A stretch of DNA of 64,000 nt from Bagarius yarrelli (GCA_005784505.1 VCAZ01000102.1:836501-900500), one strand, 5' to 3'; shown: positions 1 through 10,569, numbered from the stretch's first letter. Notes: generated by a model not told the origin, from the sequence alone. Numbers and translations: made by a program.

Positions 1-75
1 CTGCTCCAGGGGTGCTGTATCTGTGCTCCAACCCCAACCTTAAAGGTGGGATATGCAAAGAAAAATGTATATTAT
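1..75 (+). repeat. SINE family C, 3' fragment (sense)
   Basis: The window opens inside a repeat whose reverse complement recurs at 4318-4457, 6226-6404 and 46915-47085. The shared tail includes the GGGATATGCAAAGAAAA motif. Only the body and tail are present because the head lies outside the window. The class is inferred from the tRNA-like head seen in other copies. Confidence 0.55.
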
Positions 76-381
76 ATGTTGTAGCAATATGCTAAATATG
101 TTCAAATTAACATTCTGAAAATAAATTTGGCATAGTAACGAAACCGATAAGAAACTTAGCCACAGTGATTTCTCCTACAAAAAACATGGACACAATAGAG
201 GGTGACATGATTTTAAACCTCTCCCATCCCACACACAAAAAAAACATTCTGTTTCATCCCAATCACACGAAAAAACTCCAAAAATGTTAGACTCTTGATT
301 TCATGTCCGACTCCATTTTTGGGCTACCAAAGTGCCTGAAGAAGCCGTCTTCTTTTCTTTTATTATTGTTGCTGGCATATT
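76..381. other. AT-rich DNA, no gene seen
   Basis: Contains short A-runs and no open frame of note. Nothing recognisable. Confidence 0.5.
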
Positions 382-636
382 AACTACTGTTATGGTCATG
401 AATCTCACTTGTGGATCTCCCGTTTACTTTATTTTTATGTATCAACAATCAAATACTCAATAATGTAAATAATTAGGGAGTGATGCTGACAGACTCATGT
501 TTAATTAGTTCACTATTATGAGCTCCAATTAGTTCAATGTCTTTGTTCTGTTGCCCTGTCTCTCTTCTTTTGTTTGATTTAGTGTGGCTGATTAAGTGAA
601 TCTCCACAAGTGAGATTTATACCTATAACAGTAGTT
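382..636. mobile_element. Foldback/MITE-like element with about 35-bp inverted termini
   Basis: The left arm (382-418, starting AACTACTGTTAT) is the reverse complement of the right arm (601-636, ending ATAACAGTAGTT) with about four mismatches in 34 positions. The 180-bp centre has no coding capacity. The length and long terminal inverted repeats fit a non-autonomous DNA transposon. The superfamily is unknown and no clear target duplication is visible. Confidence 0.6.
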
Positions 637-685
637 CCTGGCTTGAAAAGATATGATAGGCAGACACATACAATTAAAAGAAAAA

Positions 686-795
686 TTCATTTATTCATTT
701 ATTCAACTTCTATACCTGCTTATTCCCTAATTTAAGGGCATGGGGATCTGCTGGAGCCTATCCCAGCCGTCTCTAAAAGGGCAAAAAGCAGGAGA
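686..795 (-). repeat. SINE family A, 3' part (antisense)
   Basis: Carries the (ATTC/ATTT)n tail, then the TCTATACCTGCTTATTCCC and GGGATCTGCTGGAGCCTATC blocks shared by about a dozen copies in the window. It is truncated before the tRNA-like head. Confidence 0.75.
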
Positions 796-1109
796 TGTTG
801 ATTACAATAATATCTTAGCAAAAGATTTGTCGGTATTACACGATAATGTGGGATGTAGGACATGATTATTGAGAGCTTAATATAAAACATAGACTAAACA
901 CAATCACTCACACTCATTGTTCCTTAGGGAACAAATAAAGGGGGAAAGCGTGATGTAATGATGTAGCAGACGGATGATCTTTATTATTTGAATTTTAAAA
1001 ACATACAACACAAAACAGTACTTTAGAAGACTAAGTAAAAAATTCAAATGATTTTTGGCCAGGTTATTCGCTGCATTATTTATTTGAATTAAACTTAGCC
1101 AACTCGTGA
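796..1109. other. AT-rich DNA, no gene seen
   Basis: A 74-codon minus-strand frame lies here. It has low-complexity composition and no family resemblance, so I do not call it. Confidence 0.4.
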
Positions 1110-1239
1110 TGTTCTGCCCTTCCACCACCAGAGGGCGCCGCCACCTGAATACTAGTGCCAGCGCTTGCTTATGTTTCCTCTTCCGGGTCGCTAGGTATTT
1201 AAACTAGGCGCTAGTAAGCCAAAGTGGATTACCATGCTC

Positions 1240-1735
1240 GCGCTTTGAAGCATTCCAGGCACAGCTAGCGCTGCTACAGGAGCAGCCACCTCCTCCAATG
1301 CCATCGTCCAGGTCAGCATCCACTAACATTCAGCTTTCACTCCTGGACAAGTTTGACGGGACACCGGCACGTTGCAGAGGTTTCAGGCGCCAATGCTAAC
1401 TCTACTTCCAGAGCCAACCCAACGCATTCCGATTGGACAGTAAGAAGTGTGCCTTTTTATTATCACTCCTTTCGGGCAGCAGCAGTCTGAGATTTAGACA
1501 CACAAATGTAAACGTCTGTGGAGTACTTTTTAGCTCAGTTACAGGAGGTGTTCGAATATTGCACGAATATGGCACCCATATGCACTTATTGTGAAGCTTT
1601 AGAGCCTATGCAACTGGGGATCACAAAGTTGTCACCACAGGAACATCAACCTCGTCTGCATGCAAGACTATGCTTCTACTGCGAAGGACCCAATCACTTC
1701 AGCGCATCATGTTTTAAGAAAACTCTTAAAGTAAG
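1240..1735 (+). pseudogene. gypsy gag relic with CCHC zinc knuckle
   Basis: Gag would package the element's RNA. Read in shifting frames, the stretch 1240-1480 resembles the gag N-terminal region (a LLDKFDGTPARCRGF-like segment near 1340-1390, then CAFLLSLLSG near 1450-1480). From 1518 an open frame carries FLAQLQEVFEY and, at 1671-1712, a canonical CX2CX4HX4C knuckle (CFYCEGPNHFSASC). The central gag is shortened between the two parts. Stops between 1240 and 1518 rule out a working protein. The order agrees with the RT and integrase relics downstream. Confidence 0.8.
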
Positions 1736-2045
1736 TCAGCCAGTATGCTTAGTCTCTGCTGTCATGTGTCTTGCAGTCTTCTCGAACCTGTGCATTGACT
1801 CCACTCCCCATTTGTTCCCAGCACTCGACAATCAAGTGGTGTCACGTTCAAAGATCCCCACTGTGCCATGCATCTCGCCACTCCAGATCGCATCCATCAG
1901 CGGGCAACCTATAGGCTCTGGTATTACCCGCCGTACGGTTCCCATCACTCTATGTGATAATAGACCCATAATCCCACCATATTATGGGACGACAAAGATA
2001 TCACGCCCTGGTCCTCACACTATCATGATCACTGCCACGAGTACG
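1736..2045 (+). pseudogene. gypsy aspartic protease-like relic
   Basis: This follows the zinc knuckle in the same frame. A CIDST stretch (about 1792-1806) sits where the protease would carry its D-S/T-G active site, with T in the place of G. It is followed by SISGQPIGSG near 1894-1923 and a TRRTVPITL segment typical of fish gypsy proteases. The catalytic triplet is not intact and the flanking sequence is scrambled, so it would be inactive. The assignment rests on position and short motifs. Confidence 0.55.
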
Positions 2046-2049
2046 CACC

Positions 2050-2340
2050 ATGCCATGTCTCGCCACTCAGGTGGAGCAGCCAGTAAAGACAGAGTACGCT
2101 TTAATACCTCCGGAATATTATGGTCTGATCGAGGTGTTCAGCAAAAGCAAAGGCAGTGAGCTACTCCCTCATCGTTCTGTTGACTGTGCCATAGATATCC
2201 TCATGCTAATCCCCACGAGGAGTCGAGTCTATCCGCTGTCACTACCTGAGACGAAAGCCATGGAGGAGTATGTTGATAAGGCACTAGTGCAGGGGTTCAT
2301 TCGCCCTTCCACTTCTCCAGCTGCTTTAGGTTTTTTTTAG
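2050..2340 (+). pseudogene. gypsy reverse transcriptase, N-terminal fragment
   Basis: The 96-codon frame contains IPPEYYGLIEVFSKSK, LPHRSVDCAIDI and RVYPLSLPETKAMEEYV. It ends in GFIRPSTSPAALGFF, the conserved start of the gypsy RT fingers domain. It stops at 2340, before the catalytic palm (the YXDD region), so the polymerase core is absent. The frame overlaps the end of the gag-protease frame, consistent with a frameshift or decay. RNase H and the first part of integrase are also missing. Confidence 0.85.
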
Positions 2341-2557
2341 CTGTTCTAGCACGTTTACCAAAACATAGAATTCCACAAAACAACAAAGAGCCACTAAACA
2401 GGATAGACATAAAGTGCATGTGTGCAACCTAGTGCAGACAGTGCAGAAACAGACAGTGCAATAAACAATACAAACATTACAAAGACAGTGCATAAAAGAC
2501 AATAGAGAACGGAACATAACGCAATAGCGCCAACCATATTGTAAGATGAGGTAAGAC
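2341..2557. repeat. Foreign insert in the gypsy element, with AGACAGTGCA repeats
   Basis: It replaces the rest of RT, RNase H and most of integrase. The word AGACAGTGCA or a close form recurs about four times (about 2430-2495). It has no similarity to the pol flanks. The origin is unknown. Confidence 0.5.
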
Positions 2558-3060
2558 ATGAAATGTTGGGTTATCATCCACAATCCAGTGGCCAAGTGGA
2601 GCGTCTCAATCAGGAGCTGGGGAGATACCTGCGATCCTACTGTGCCAGAGAACAGTCTCAATGGAGTGAATTCCTACATTGGGCCGAATATGCCCAGAAC
2701 TCTCTGCATCAATCCTCTTTGGGTCTCACCCTTTAGACTGGATTCAATGCAGCTAACAGGTCTGGAAGTCAGGTTGCAACGAGCCATACATACCCAAAAG
2801 GCTCAGGCAGATCGGTGGAGACGTCCCCATCCAGAGTATCACCCGGGACAAATGGTTTGGTTATTTACCAAGACCTACGGCTCCGCCTGCCCAGCAAAAA
2901 ATTGAGTCCCAGGTACGTGGGTCCCTTCAAAGTACTGCGCCAAATCAACCCTGTCACGTATCGGCTGGAGCTTCTCCCTCATACCGTATCTCCCTTTCAT
3001 TTTATGTTTCCCTGCCAAAGCCACATCACGTTAATCAAAATCCAGGTCCACAACCAGTAG
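2558..3060 (+). pseudogene. gypsy integrase C-terminal relic
   Basis: In mixed frames the sequence reads as the end of a gypsy integrase core (a HPQSSGQVERLNQEL-like stretch near 2575-2620 and WAEYAQNSLHQSSLGL near 2678-2725). The C-terminal GPY/F-type region follows (YHPGQMVWL, then PRYVGPFKVLRQINPVTYRL at about 2908-2967). Two frameshifts are needed to join the parts. Integrase would insert the cDNA copy. The catalytic D,D-35-E acids upstream are not present. Confidence 0.8.
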
Positions 3061-3072
3061 TGCCACCGGCTT

Positions 3073-3245
3073 CAATGGAAGTGGAGGGAGCACTGGCCTA
3101 TCAGGTTCATGAAATTTTCGATTCCAGGAAAAGGAGAGGTATACTGGAATATCTGGTGGACTGGGAGGGGTAAGGTCCCAAGGAGTGGTCTTGGGTCAAA
3201 GCTCAGGATATACTAGATCCTACTGTCACTCAAGACTTTTACACC
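3073..3245 (+). pseudogene. Integrase-linked chromodomain relic
   Basis: A VHEIFDSRKRRGILEYLVDW segment followed by a stop and then a KEWSWV-like segment matches the chromodomain found at the integrase tail of chromovirus-type gypsy elements. There it is thought to guide insertion to marked chromatin. A TAA at the turn after DWEG breaks it. The purine tract and 3' LTR follow directly. Confidence 0.75.
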
Positions 3246-3428
3246 GCACATCCTGAACGCCCAGCTCCAAGTCAACACGCTCGTCTATGTAGAACGCCTG
3301 GAGGCATTTGTAGGAGAGGGGATACTAGAGGGCGCCGTCACCTGAATACTAGCGCGAGTGCCTTGCTGATTTGTTTTTAATAAAACTACTTACCTGCAAA
3401 TGGATCCTTCTCAGACCTCCTTATTACA

Positions 3429-3787
3429 ATAGGAAGCCAAAAAACATTTTTGTTCAAATTAAATGTTCGATATACAGAGATACTCAAATACGAAAACTAT
3501 TTTCCACCAACCGAAAAAATAAGTTGAAATTATGACATATTTAAGTCATAATTTTCAGACTAAAAGAAGTAAAAAAAAAAAAAAGATATTAAAAATCAAA
3601 ATTATTTTTAATTATGAGACTTTCAATGATAAAAAATAGCTAAAGATAGATATAAAATCAATATTTGTTCAACTTGAATTAAATAACATGTTTTACATTG
3701 AATCCACATTGACTCAATATTAATTCATTGTTGTTCTATGAACAGCTTTATAACGTTTTTAATTTGTTTCTAACAATCAGGGATCAT
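3429..3787. other. AT-rich DNA, no gene seen
   Basis: Rich in A/T runs with no frame or repeat signature that I can support. Confidence 0.5.
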
Positions 3788-3962
3788 GTTAAGGTTAAGT
3801 TGTTGGATTACCAACCCAAAGGTTGTGGGTTCGATTCCCAGCTCCACCAAGCCACCACTGTTGGGCCCTCAACCCCCAATTGCTCAGTTGTATAACAAGG
3901 AATATTGTAAATCGCTCTGAATAAGGGCGTCTGCCAAGTGCTGCAAATGTAAATGTAAATTT
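3788..3962 (+). repeat. SINE family B (sense)
   Basis: A tRNA-like head (TTAAGTTGTTGGATTACC, then B box GGGTTCGATTCCC) is followed by the CCAAGCCACCACTG core, the GTCGCTCTG-ATAAGGGCGTCTGCC-like body and an (AAATGT)n tail. It is nearly complete. At least eleven other copies or fragments occur in the window. Confidence 0.85.
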
Positions 3963-4317
3963 AGCAACATGTTACCAGAAACGATCATTGACTTCAAAAG
4001 ACACAAGGTCATGTATTCTAGAATGCATAATGATGTGTGTAAAATATCTCAATGCTGATTATGTCTGTCAATATAAACTGCTGCTATCAGATAGGTCCTT
4101 GTTGCCATCTAGTGGAGGTTACGACTTTGAACAAACAATAGAAACAATGAGAAATTTATCTTATGGTTTAAAATCAAAACTGTATTGAGAATTGTATATC
4201 AGTATGTCAAATATATTTGATGTAATTAATTTGATTAATATTAAATTAATCATTTTTTACACGTAATTTTAATTTTTTTTGATAAAAAACACACAAAAGT
4301 ATTTTGACACATACCTT
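3963..4317. other. No gene seen
   Basis: AT-rich. A 66-codon frame at 3988-4188 shows no domain and is not called. Confidence 0.4.
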
Positions 4318-4457
4318 TTTTTTGGCACAGTGAAATGTTTGGTTCGCATATCCCAGCTTTAAAAGATGGGGTCAGAGCGCAGGGTCTGTGGTGGGGCTTG
4401 AACCCAGGTCTTTAGATCAAAAACTCAGCATCTTAACCACTGGAGCCACCACTGCCT
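4318..4457 (-). repeat. SINE family C (antisense)
   Basis: Begins with the CGCATATCCCAGC tail block and GGGGTCAGAGCGCAGGGTC. It ends with the antisense B box (GGGCTTGAACCC) and the head (CTTAACCACTGGAGCCACCACTGCC). The body is internally shortened. Confidence 0.75.
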
Positions 4458-5229
4458 TATATGCACATCACAACAACATGGATAAAACCTTATTTCCATT
4501 AATATTTCTAAAATCATTTTGTGGTAGTTTGTGCCGTGTTGGATCAATGAGTCAGCAAGTCATAATTTATACTTTTTAATCTCTACTAATTTAAGTATGT
4601 CATAATTTTGACTTAATAATTTTTTGGGCTTGCAGAAATGTACATTTTTCATACATGCAAAGCTAATGTTCATTACCAGTCACACTTACTATTTGTTGAT
4701 GAAATCTGAAAATGAGTCTGTTACATTTGTGCGGCCTGTGCTAACAAATTTTGAACTTATGTATCAGTAAAGCCATTTGCAAAATAGTTTTACGTACAGC
4801 CCTAAAGGAATAGGGTAATAAAAGTACAAACAGCATTACTTTTTCGGAAAATAATATTCTTAATTCTTAATATCCACTTGAATTGGTGTACACAAAAAGA
4901 ATTTTATTGATGAAACATGTAAGTTATGTCATTTAAAATCTCTTTTTCTCTCTGAGTCTGAATGAATTTGTCAGGTAAATCACCTAATACAGTACAGTTG
5001 AGTAACACAGTAATAGTAGTTAAATCTATTTATAGTTGAATTGAACAAATACCTTAACAAAATGAGGCAATCACAAACTCTGGTTTAGGTGCCAACGAAA
5101 AGCTTTATTTCTTTTTACACTGCAACCGAGTGGGCTATAAATAGCTATAAGAGGTTATGAATGAATGAGTTCTAACTGAGTCCCATGGTGGTGGATGAAA
5201 CATTCACCCTTCCTACTCATTTCATTCAC
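4458..5229. other. AT-rich DNA, no gene seen
   Basis: Nothing recognisable on either strand. Confidence 0.5.
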
Positions 5230-5392
5230 AGCATTTGACAGACTCCCTTATTCAGAGTGCTTACATTTATCTTGATTATCCAACTGAGCAGTTAAGAGCC
5301 TTGTTAAAGGCAGCTCGGTGATTGGAATTGAACCCACAATCTCCACAATTAGATTCAGGACTAATACTGATGCTGTCCACTAATGCTGTAAC
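5230..5392 (-). repeat. SINE family B (antisense), diverged
   Basis: Matches the family B body (CAGCATTTGACAGACTCCC, TTACATTTATCTTG) and head (TTGAACCCACAATC). It is more diverged than most copies. Confidence 0.7.
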
Positions 5393-6225
5393 AGCATGAA
5401 ATTATTTTTATTGTCAGCGTTAATAAGAAATAACAAAAAAACATATTGATGTATCTAGATAACATAAGGTGTAGTACTAAAATTAGCCGTATAGACAAAT
5501 AAATGCCATCAGTACCAGTAAGGAAGTACAAGATCATGCTTGCTTATATAATTTAGAGATACACTTTGGTCACAGAAATGATTTAATTAAAATAATAGAG
5601 TAGAAACACAATAGACTAGCCACACGGTTTGCTTAAGAAGATTTATTGGGAATTACAGGCAGACGATTCAAGGACAGGAAAAGTTGGTGAATAATCAGGA
5701 GAAGAAAAAGAGAGAATAGGAGAACTGGTATTGGATTCGCGATCTGACTGTGAGGAAAGGAAGACAGGAATACAACTAGAACAGATGTCTGAGTGAAAAC
5801 AATGTGCCTGAAAGGATGTAGAACACACACAGGAGTGACTGGGTTCTCTGGAAGAACAGGACCCGCAGAGTCCTTCTAGGCAAGGTGTGACAGTTGGAAA
5901 TGTCAATAGTAATGTGGAGTCCATGCCCGAGGTCCAAAGACTTTACTTGAGAGATTGAACTGTGGGGAAAATGTGAAGAAGTAAAATAAAAATGGTCAGA
6001 TCTGTCATAAAGGAATGTCATGAAGGTTAAAATAGAACAGCAGGATGTGTGAAAGCACGTAGCTAAAAGCGCAGGTAAAGAGCGCATGCAAATAAGGCTT
6101 TTAAAATATAATGCATATAGAATACATTTTAAACATGCAGAATGTAGTATGAGCAGTAGAGAAATTAAATAAAATGTAAATATTTGTCTCATATACACAG
6201 TGATATTCTTTCGTTGCAAATACCT
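5393..6225. other. Unassigned region, possibly old LTR-like sequence on the minus strand
   Basis: Three overlapping minus-strand frames (93, 147 and 65 codons, 5633-6219) are serine- and proline-rich but show no domain. On the minus strand the region 5930-5640 is pyrimidine-rich and ends with AATAAA (near 5643), which could be an LTR poly(A) region. I do not call a gene. Confidence 0.3.
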
Positions 6226-6404
6226 TCCTAGTAAGTTTGGGTCAGGGCCAGAAATGATGCAGCACCCTTGGAGCAGGAAGGGTTACGAGTCTTGCTCAAG
6301 GACCCAACAGTGGCTGACTGGCAGTGGCAGGGCTTGAACGCAGGTCTTTCTGTTCTTTAGATCAACAACTCAGCACCTTAACCATTTGAGCCACCACTAC
6401 CTGA
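6226..6404 (-). repeat. SINE family C (antisense)
   Basis: Contains GGGTCAGGGCCAG, the core CTTGCTCAAGGACCCAACAG, the antisense B box (GGGCTTGAACGC) and the head (CACCTTAACCATTTGAGCC). This is the most complete family C copy in the window. Confidence 0.8.
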
Positions 6405-6633
6405 TAGGCCATGCATTATGCAATGTACTCAGAGAGCAAGCATATAGCCAAGCATTATAAAACAAGTGTTACAAAGATTATGTAATCAAACATAACAAGC
6501 AGTAGAATTATAAATTAAAATAAAATAATCTGCAGTTTATAACAAAATAGACCAAGAAAAGGCTGGAAATATTGTGAATTTAAGGAGACAGGAAAACGTC
6601 AGAAAGAAAGGAGAGTAAATGCATTATTTAAAA

Positions 6634-6768
6634 CTCGAGCTGCGTCGAAACGCTCTAAAAATGCCCTTTTATGACCTTTGGTCTGAAGCAATCCATCTAG
6701 TAAAATCCATCTACTCGGAATGCATTACATCCTAGGCTGGTGATGTCATCGACTAGGAAGTAATGCTA
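6634..6768 (+). mobile_element. DIRS-like terminal repeat, left part
   Basis: GAGCTGCGTCGAAACGCT and the block GGTGATGTCATCGACTAGG are shared with reverse-orientation 16865-17083 and, in diverged form, with 34218-34690 and 36314-36658. I read these as terminal sequences of a DIRS-type tyrosine-recombinase retrotransposon, by recalled resemblance to fish DIRS ends. The copy is split by the Tc1-like insertion that follows and resumes at 7845. Confidence 0.6.
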
Positions 6769-7842
6769 CAACACAAATTCCAGAAAAGTTCCACAAAATT
6801 TGGGATGTTTTTTTTTTTATTTGAATAAAATGAAAACTTAAAGACTTTCAGATCACAAGCGAATATTTTATTTAAAATAGTACATAGATAAAACAACAAA
6901 TTACTAAGAAATTTTACACTTTTATCATATTCATATTTGATGCCTGCTATAGGTCTCAAAATATTTGGGAGGGGACAACAAAGGCCTTTTTTTAAAAGAT
7001 TCAGCTGGGAGAAAATTTATCAACTAACTAATTTAATTGACATTAGGTCTGTAACATGATTAGCTAAAAAGGGATGTCTTAGAGAGGCAGAGTCTCAAAT
7101 CTGTGAATGCATAAAATGATTGAGGAATACTTTAAAACAATGTTCGTAAACATCAAATTGCAAAGACTTTGCAAATGTCATCATCTACAGTGCATAACAT
7201 CATCAAAAGATTCAGAGAAACAGGGGAAATCTGAAGACCTTTGTTGAATGCCCATAGTTCTCAGTTCATCAGACGGCACTGCATCACTCATCGGCATGAT
7301 TCTGTTATTGACATCATTAAATATGTCCAGGAATACTTCCAGAAACCACTGTCGGTAAACGCAATCCGCTGTGCCATCTCCAGATGCCAACTGAAGCTCT
7401 ATCATTCAGAAAGAAAGCCATATGTGAACATGGTCCAGAGAAGTGCTGTCATGTTGTGTGGGCCAAGACTATTTTAAAATAGACTGATTCAAAGTGGAAA
7501 AGTTCTATGGTCAGACAGGTCCAAATTTGACATTCTTGTTGGAAATAATGTACACCATGTCCTTTTAGCTAAAGAAGAGGAAGACCTTACAGCAAGTTAT
7601 CAGGCAGAATCTCCAATGTTATGGGGTGCATACGGTATGGACATGCAACATGCCCCGTCCCAACTATTTTAAAGTAGTAGCATCAAATAAAATGAGGTAA
7701 TTTTGTGGATACAATGGCAAGATTTCTCAATTAAAACATGTTCTATGTGATATGTTCTACTGTGAATAAAATATTTGCTCATGTGATTTGTATATTAGGT
7801 TTCATTTTATTAAAATTTTAAAAATGTCCCAAATGTCCCCAG
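6769..7842 (+). mobile_element. Tc1-like DNA transposon, internally deleted, inserted at TA
   Basis: About 1.07 kb between two TA dinucleotides (6767-6768 and 7843-7844). The termini are long inverted repeats: the left 6769-6960 and right about 7665-7842 share, in opposite orientation, blocks such as TGGGA/TCCCA, GAATAAAATATTT and AGAAATTTT. Inside is a broken transposase (7130-7620). The 3' half of the transposase is missing between about 7650 and 7655, as shown by comparison with the fragment at 31567-31990. The element cannot transpose by itself. Confidence 0.85.
7130..7655 (+). pseudogene. Tc1-like transposase relic, N-terminal half
   Basis: The transposase would bind the terminal repeats and cut and paste the element. 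The 79-codon frame from 7241 includes HDSVIDIIKYVQEYFQKPLS and RKPYVNMVQRS, matching the second helix-turn-helix and linker of fish Tc1-like transposases. The upstream part (7140-7240) is frameshifted, and the first catalytic D region (KWKSSMVRQVQI-like, near 7490-7525) lies in another frame. The later D and E of the DD34E triad are deleted. The flanking inverted repeats support the assignment. Confidence 0.8.
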
Positions 7843-7844
7843 TA

Positions 7845-7905
7845 TAAAAATGCGTTGCGCTGCGCCGCAGTAAGCTTTATTTATTCAGCGTGTGAACGAG
7901 AGACT
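7845..7905 (+). mobile_element. DIRS-like terminal repeat, right part after the Tc1 insertion
   Basis: TAAAAATGCGTTGCG, CCGCAGTAAGCTTT and CAGCGTGTGAACG align with the continuation of the uninterrupted copy at 16865-17083 (read in reverse) and with 34400-34450. This shows that 6634-6768 and 7845-7905 were once contiguous. Confidence 0.6.
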
Positions 7906-8388
7906 ATTAGAAAAATATGTTAAAAGAAAAGGCAAAAATAGCAAACATGCAGCATTTTAAGCAGTGTGCTTTTAGGTTGTAATTGAATTGTATAATGAGC
8001 TTGTTAATAGTTAGATATAAACTATAAAAGGGGACATGTAGAATCATTATCCATGGAGCTTTCACATTGTGGGTCAATGGGTTATGTTGCCAACAATAAC
8101 TAAGATTATACTGAATTTTAATCATTATTATGTGACATACTTTACGTCAAAAATTTTGCTTGGCACTTTCTGTGTGTAAAAAAATAAATTTAAAAACATT
8201 TACAAAGGTTCCCAAAATGTGTTATTCTAAAAAGTTAAAAAAGTTGTCAAACCATATACTTGTCTCAGGTCCCTTTTCTGACATTTCTGCAAATAAAAAC
8301 ACAGTAATGAAAATGAACAAATGAAATCAAAACTGGGTCACATATCACCGGAAGCATAGCAAATGGTCAGTGGCATGGAAATAATAGT
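7906..8388. other. AT-rich DNA, no gene seen
   Basis: No repeat or frame that I can support. Confidence 0.5.
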
Positions 8389-8428
8389 GTGTGTGTGTGT
8401 GTTTGTGTATGTGTGTGTGTGTGTGTGT
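8389..8428. repeat. (GT)n microsatellite, interrupted
   Basis: Two GT runs separated by a TTTGTGTAT interruption. Confidence 0.9.
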
Positions 8429-9570
8429 TTGGGAAGGGGCATCAGTCATGTTTTTTTTTTATTTTTAAAAAGACAAGTTGTCATTTGCCTAAAGCAGTAC
8501 TAACTAAATAAATAGTTGTTCTATAAAAAATGACTGGGCACAAGACCTTAAATTTGTAGCACCAATGTAAGGTCCATTTTAATATGTTTGATTTGTAATA
8601 AACTATATGATGATAAAAGTATTTTGAGGGAATAAAAATCAGTGTTTTTATATTATCCTTTAGAATATAAAATAGTGTTAAATATAATTTACCCAATAAA
8701 AGGCATACTGAATTTATAAAATGTATTACAGCATTGTTTGCATTCTTTCTTAATTCTTATCTTTCAGCGGGGTGCGGTCAGGGCCAGCAAGGCCTTCTCT
8801 GCTGCCTTAAACAATATCAGAAGCTGACCTACAGTTGGAACCTAAATTCTAACATTTGTTCCTTGAACTTGTATTTATTTATTTCCTGCATTCTATTCTT
8901 TTCATTTTGTAGCATTTCTCTTCCTGCACTGCTTCCCGTATGTGTATATGTAGATTTTGTTTGTTCAGATTTCAATCATATCATATTTTCGACAAAGGAA
9001 ACATGTATCCTGTAGAAGAGAGTACTTCAGCCAGGGTTGTGTGCGGTACCATGCAGGATTAAATAACCGAGATCAATTTAACACAAATTATTTAAAAAAA
9101 AAAACACAGACTAAGGTAAATTTCTGAAAAGTCAGCGCGGGGCCTATAAACATGAAACTTGTATAAGCAGTGTGTATGAGCTGTGGATGAATTTAGAGTC
9201 GGGCTGTAGGCTACCCATCCAATCAGAAGACAAAAAAACAGGATGGTATTCTCTGTGTTGCTCCTCCCCATTGGCTGATATTAAACAAATTTTAACTTTT
9301 GATTTTTATGCAACTCATGCACATTTTTTAAGGCCAGGATTCAGTACATTGTTGTTTGCCGCTATGTTTTTACAAAAAAACAGTGAGACAAGGAACAAAA
9401 CCAAGAGGTTCTTCTGCACATCATTTTTATTGCCCTCCTCTCAGCCACTGTGACAAGCTGTTGATAGAAGCAGGCTGGCACAAATTATAGGTAGTGGACA
9501 GTGTGTTAATTCTCCCCGCTGGCCTTTCAGGAAGGAAGGGGCTTTTGACAGCTTAGTGTGCAGAATTTAG
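8429..9570. other. No gene recognised; mixed unique sequence
   Basis: 8765-9010 is less AT-rich and includes GGTGCGGTCAGGGCCAGCAA, possibly an old repeat. 9300-9560 has balanced composition and no repeat signature. Frames of 93 codons at 8734-9015 and 9172-9453 show no domain. Confidence 0.35.
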
Positions 9571-9775
9571 TGGGGCTCTGGTAGGGATGTATTTAATTCG
9601 TTACATTTACTTAAGTCATTTTTTGGGTAACTTTTACAGTATATTTAATGATGTGTACCTTTACTCCTACTCAAGTACGTTTAAAAAACAACAACATTAC
9701 TTCTACTTTGCTACATTTGCCGGCGTTCCTCCGTTACTGTCAATTGTTAATAAATATGAGATGTTTTGAATAATT
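9571..9775. repeat. Possible hAT-like non-autonomous repeat
   Basis: The ACTTAAGT / TTTACTCCTACTCAAGTAC pattern resembles a common fish repeat of 'TACTTTTACTCAAGTAC' words that I associate with hAT-derived elements. The ends are not defined. Tentative. Confidence 0.3.
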
Positions 9776-10569
9776 AGTTCATCTGAATTGTTCACAAGTC
9801 GCGCAAGACTTTGGAGAGACTGCTACGAATCTCCCGCTTAAGTTTAGCGCACGTTCAACAGATGAACAGAGGAAGATGTGTGTGTTATCAAAAGCAGATC
9901 AGCTGTGGTCTCAGGTGTAGTTTTTACTCCAATATGTCAAAAAGAATAGTTTTATGATGCGATGCATGCTGTGACATCACAACGTACATGAATTCCAGAT
10001 CCATCCTAAAACATAGTGGTAAGTGTGTCAAAATTCTGCATATTTGAACCTTAATAATAATCACTCCATGAGCACTTTAACCTTATTGTAAAACCACATT
10101 TTACACACTATATTTTTTCTTAAGTATGGGGTCTAGTATAAACATACAAGAAAACACAAATTAATAAACAACATTTCATATCCATTTTACACAAATCTAA
10201 ACAAACAGCAAACTAGGACATCCTGCATAACTGACTAAAATGTAGAACATCCATACAAAATCAAAATGGGATTGGAATTTATTTCGGTTGATTTCACCTA
10301 AATAATGCATGCACATAAACATACAATGTTAAAATACAGAATATTTTTAAAGGCACTGCTCTTATATGGTTAAAAAATAAAGACAGAATTACTGTTAAAA
10401 ATATCTAAGTGTGTTTGATATTTTATTGTAAATGACCAGTGATGTGATGTTAATGTCTATTACGGGACTGAGACTGACTTTACTTTAACCTGTTTTATAT
10501 AAGCAGAACAGAGAGACTTTGGAGGAGAGGAATGTAATAACTCGCCAAGTAGTTTGAAATTAATGGTTT
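9776..10569. other. AT-rich DNA, no gene seen
   Basis: Nothing recognisable. Confidence 0.45.

Larger units (their letters stand above)
1110..3428 (+). mobile_element. Degenerate Ty3/gypsy LTR retrotransposon (chromodomain type)
   Basis: A gypsy-like element about 2.3 kb long, far below the usual 5-6 kb. It starts near TGTTCTGCCC (1110) and ends CTTATTACA (3428). The block AGAGGGCGCCG-CACCTGAATACTAG occurs near both ends (about 1130 and 3328), as expected of LTRs, but both LTRs are damaged. A purine-rich tract (GGAGAGGGGA, about 3312-3321) precedes the 3' copy, and AATAAA near 3380 fits an LTR poly(A) signal. Inside, in order, are gag, protease-like, N-terminal RT, then (after a deletion and an insertion) the integrase end and a chromodomain. 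Stops and frameshifts break every gene. No target-site duplication is evident. Confidence 0.85.

Noticed and set aside
5633..6219. Three overlapping minus-strand frames of 65-147 codons as a gene
   Set aside because: No domain, low-complexity S/P/F composition, and overlap in different frames. More like pyrimidine-biased non-coding or LTR-like DNA.
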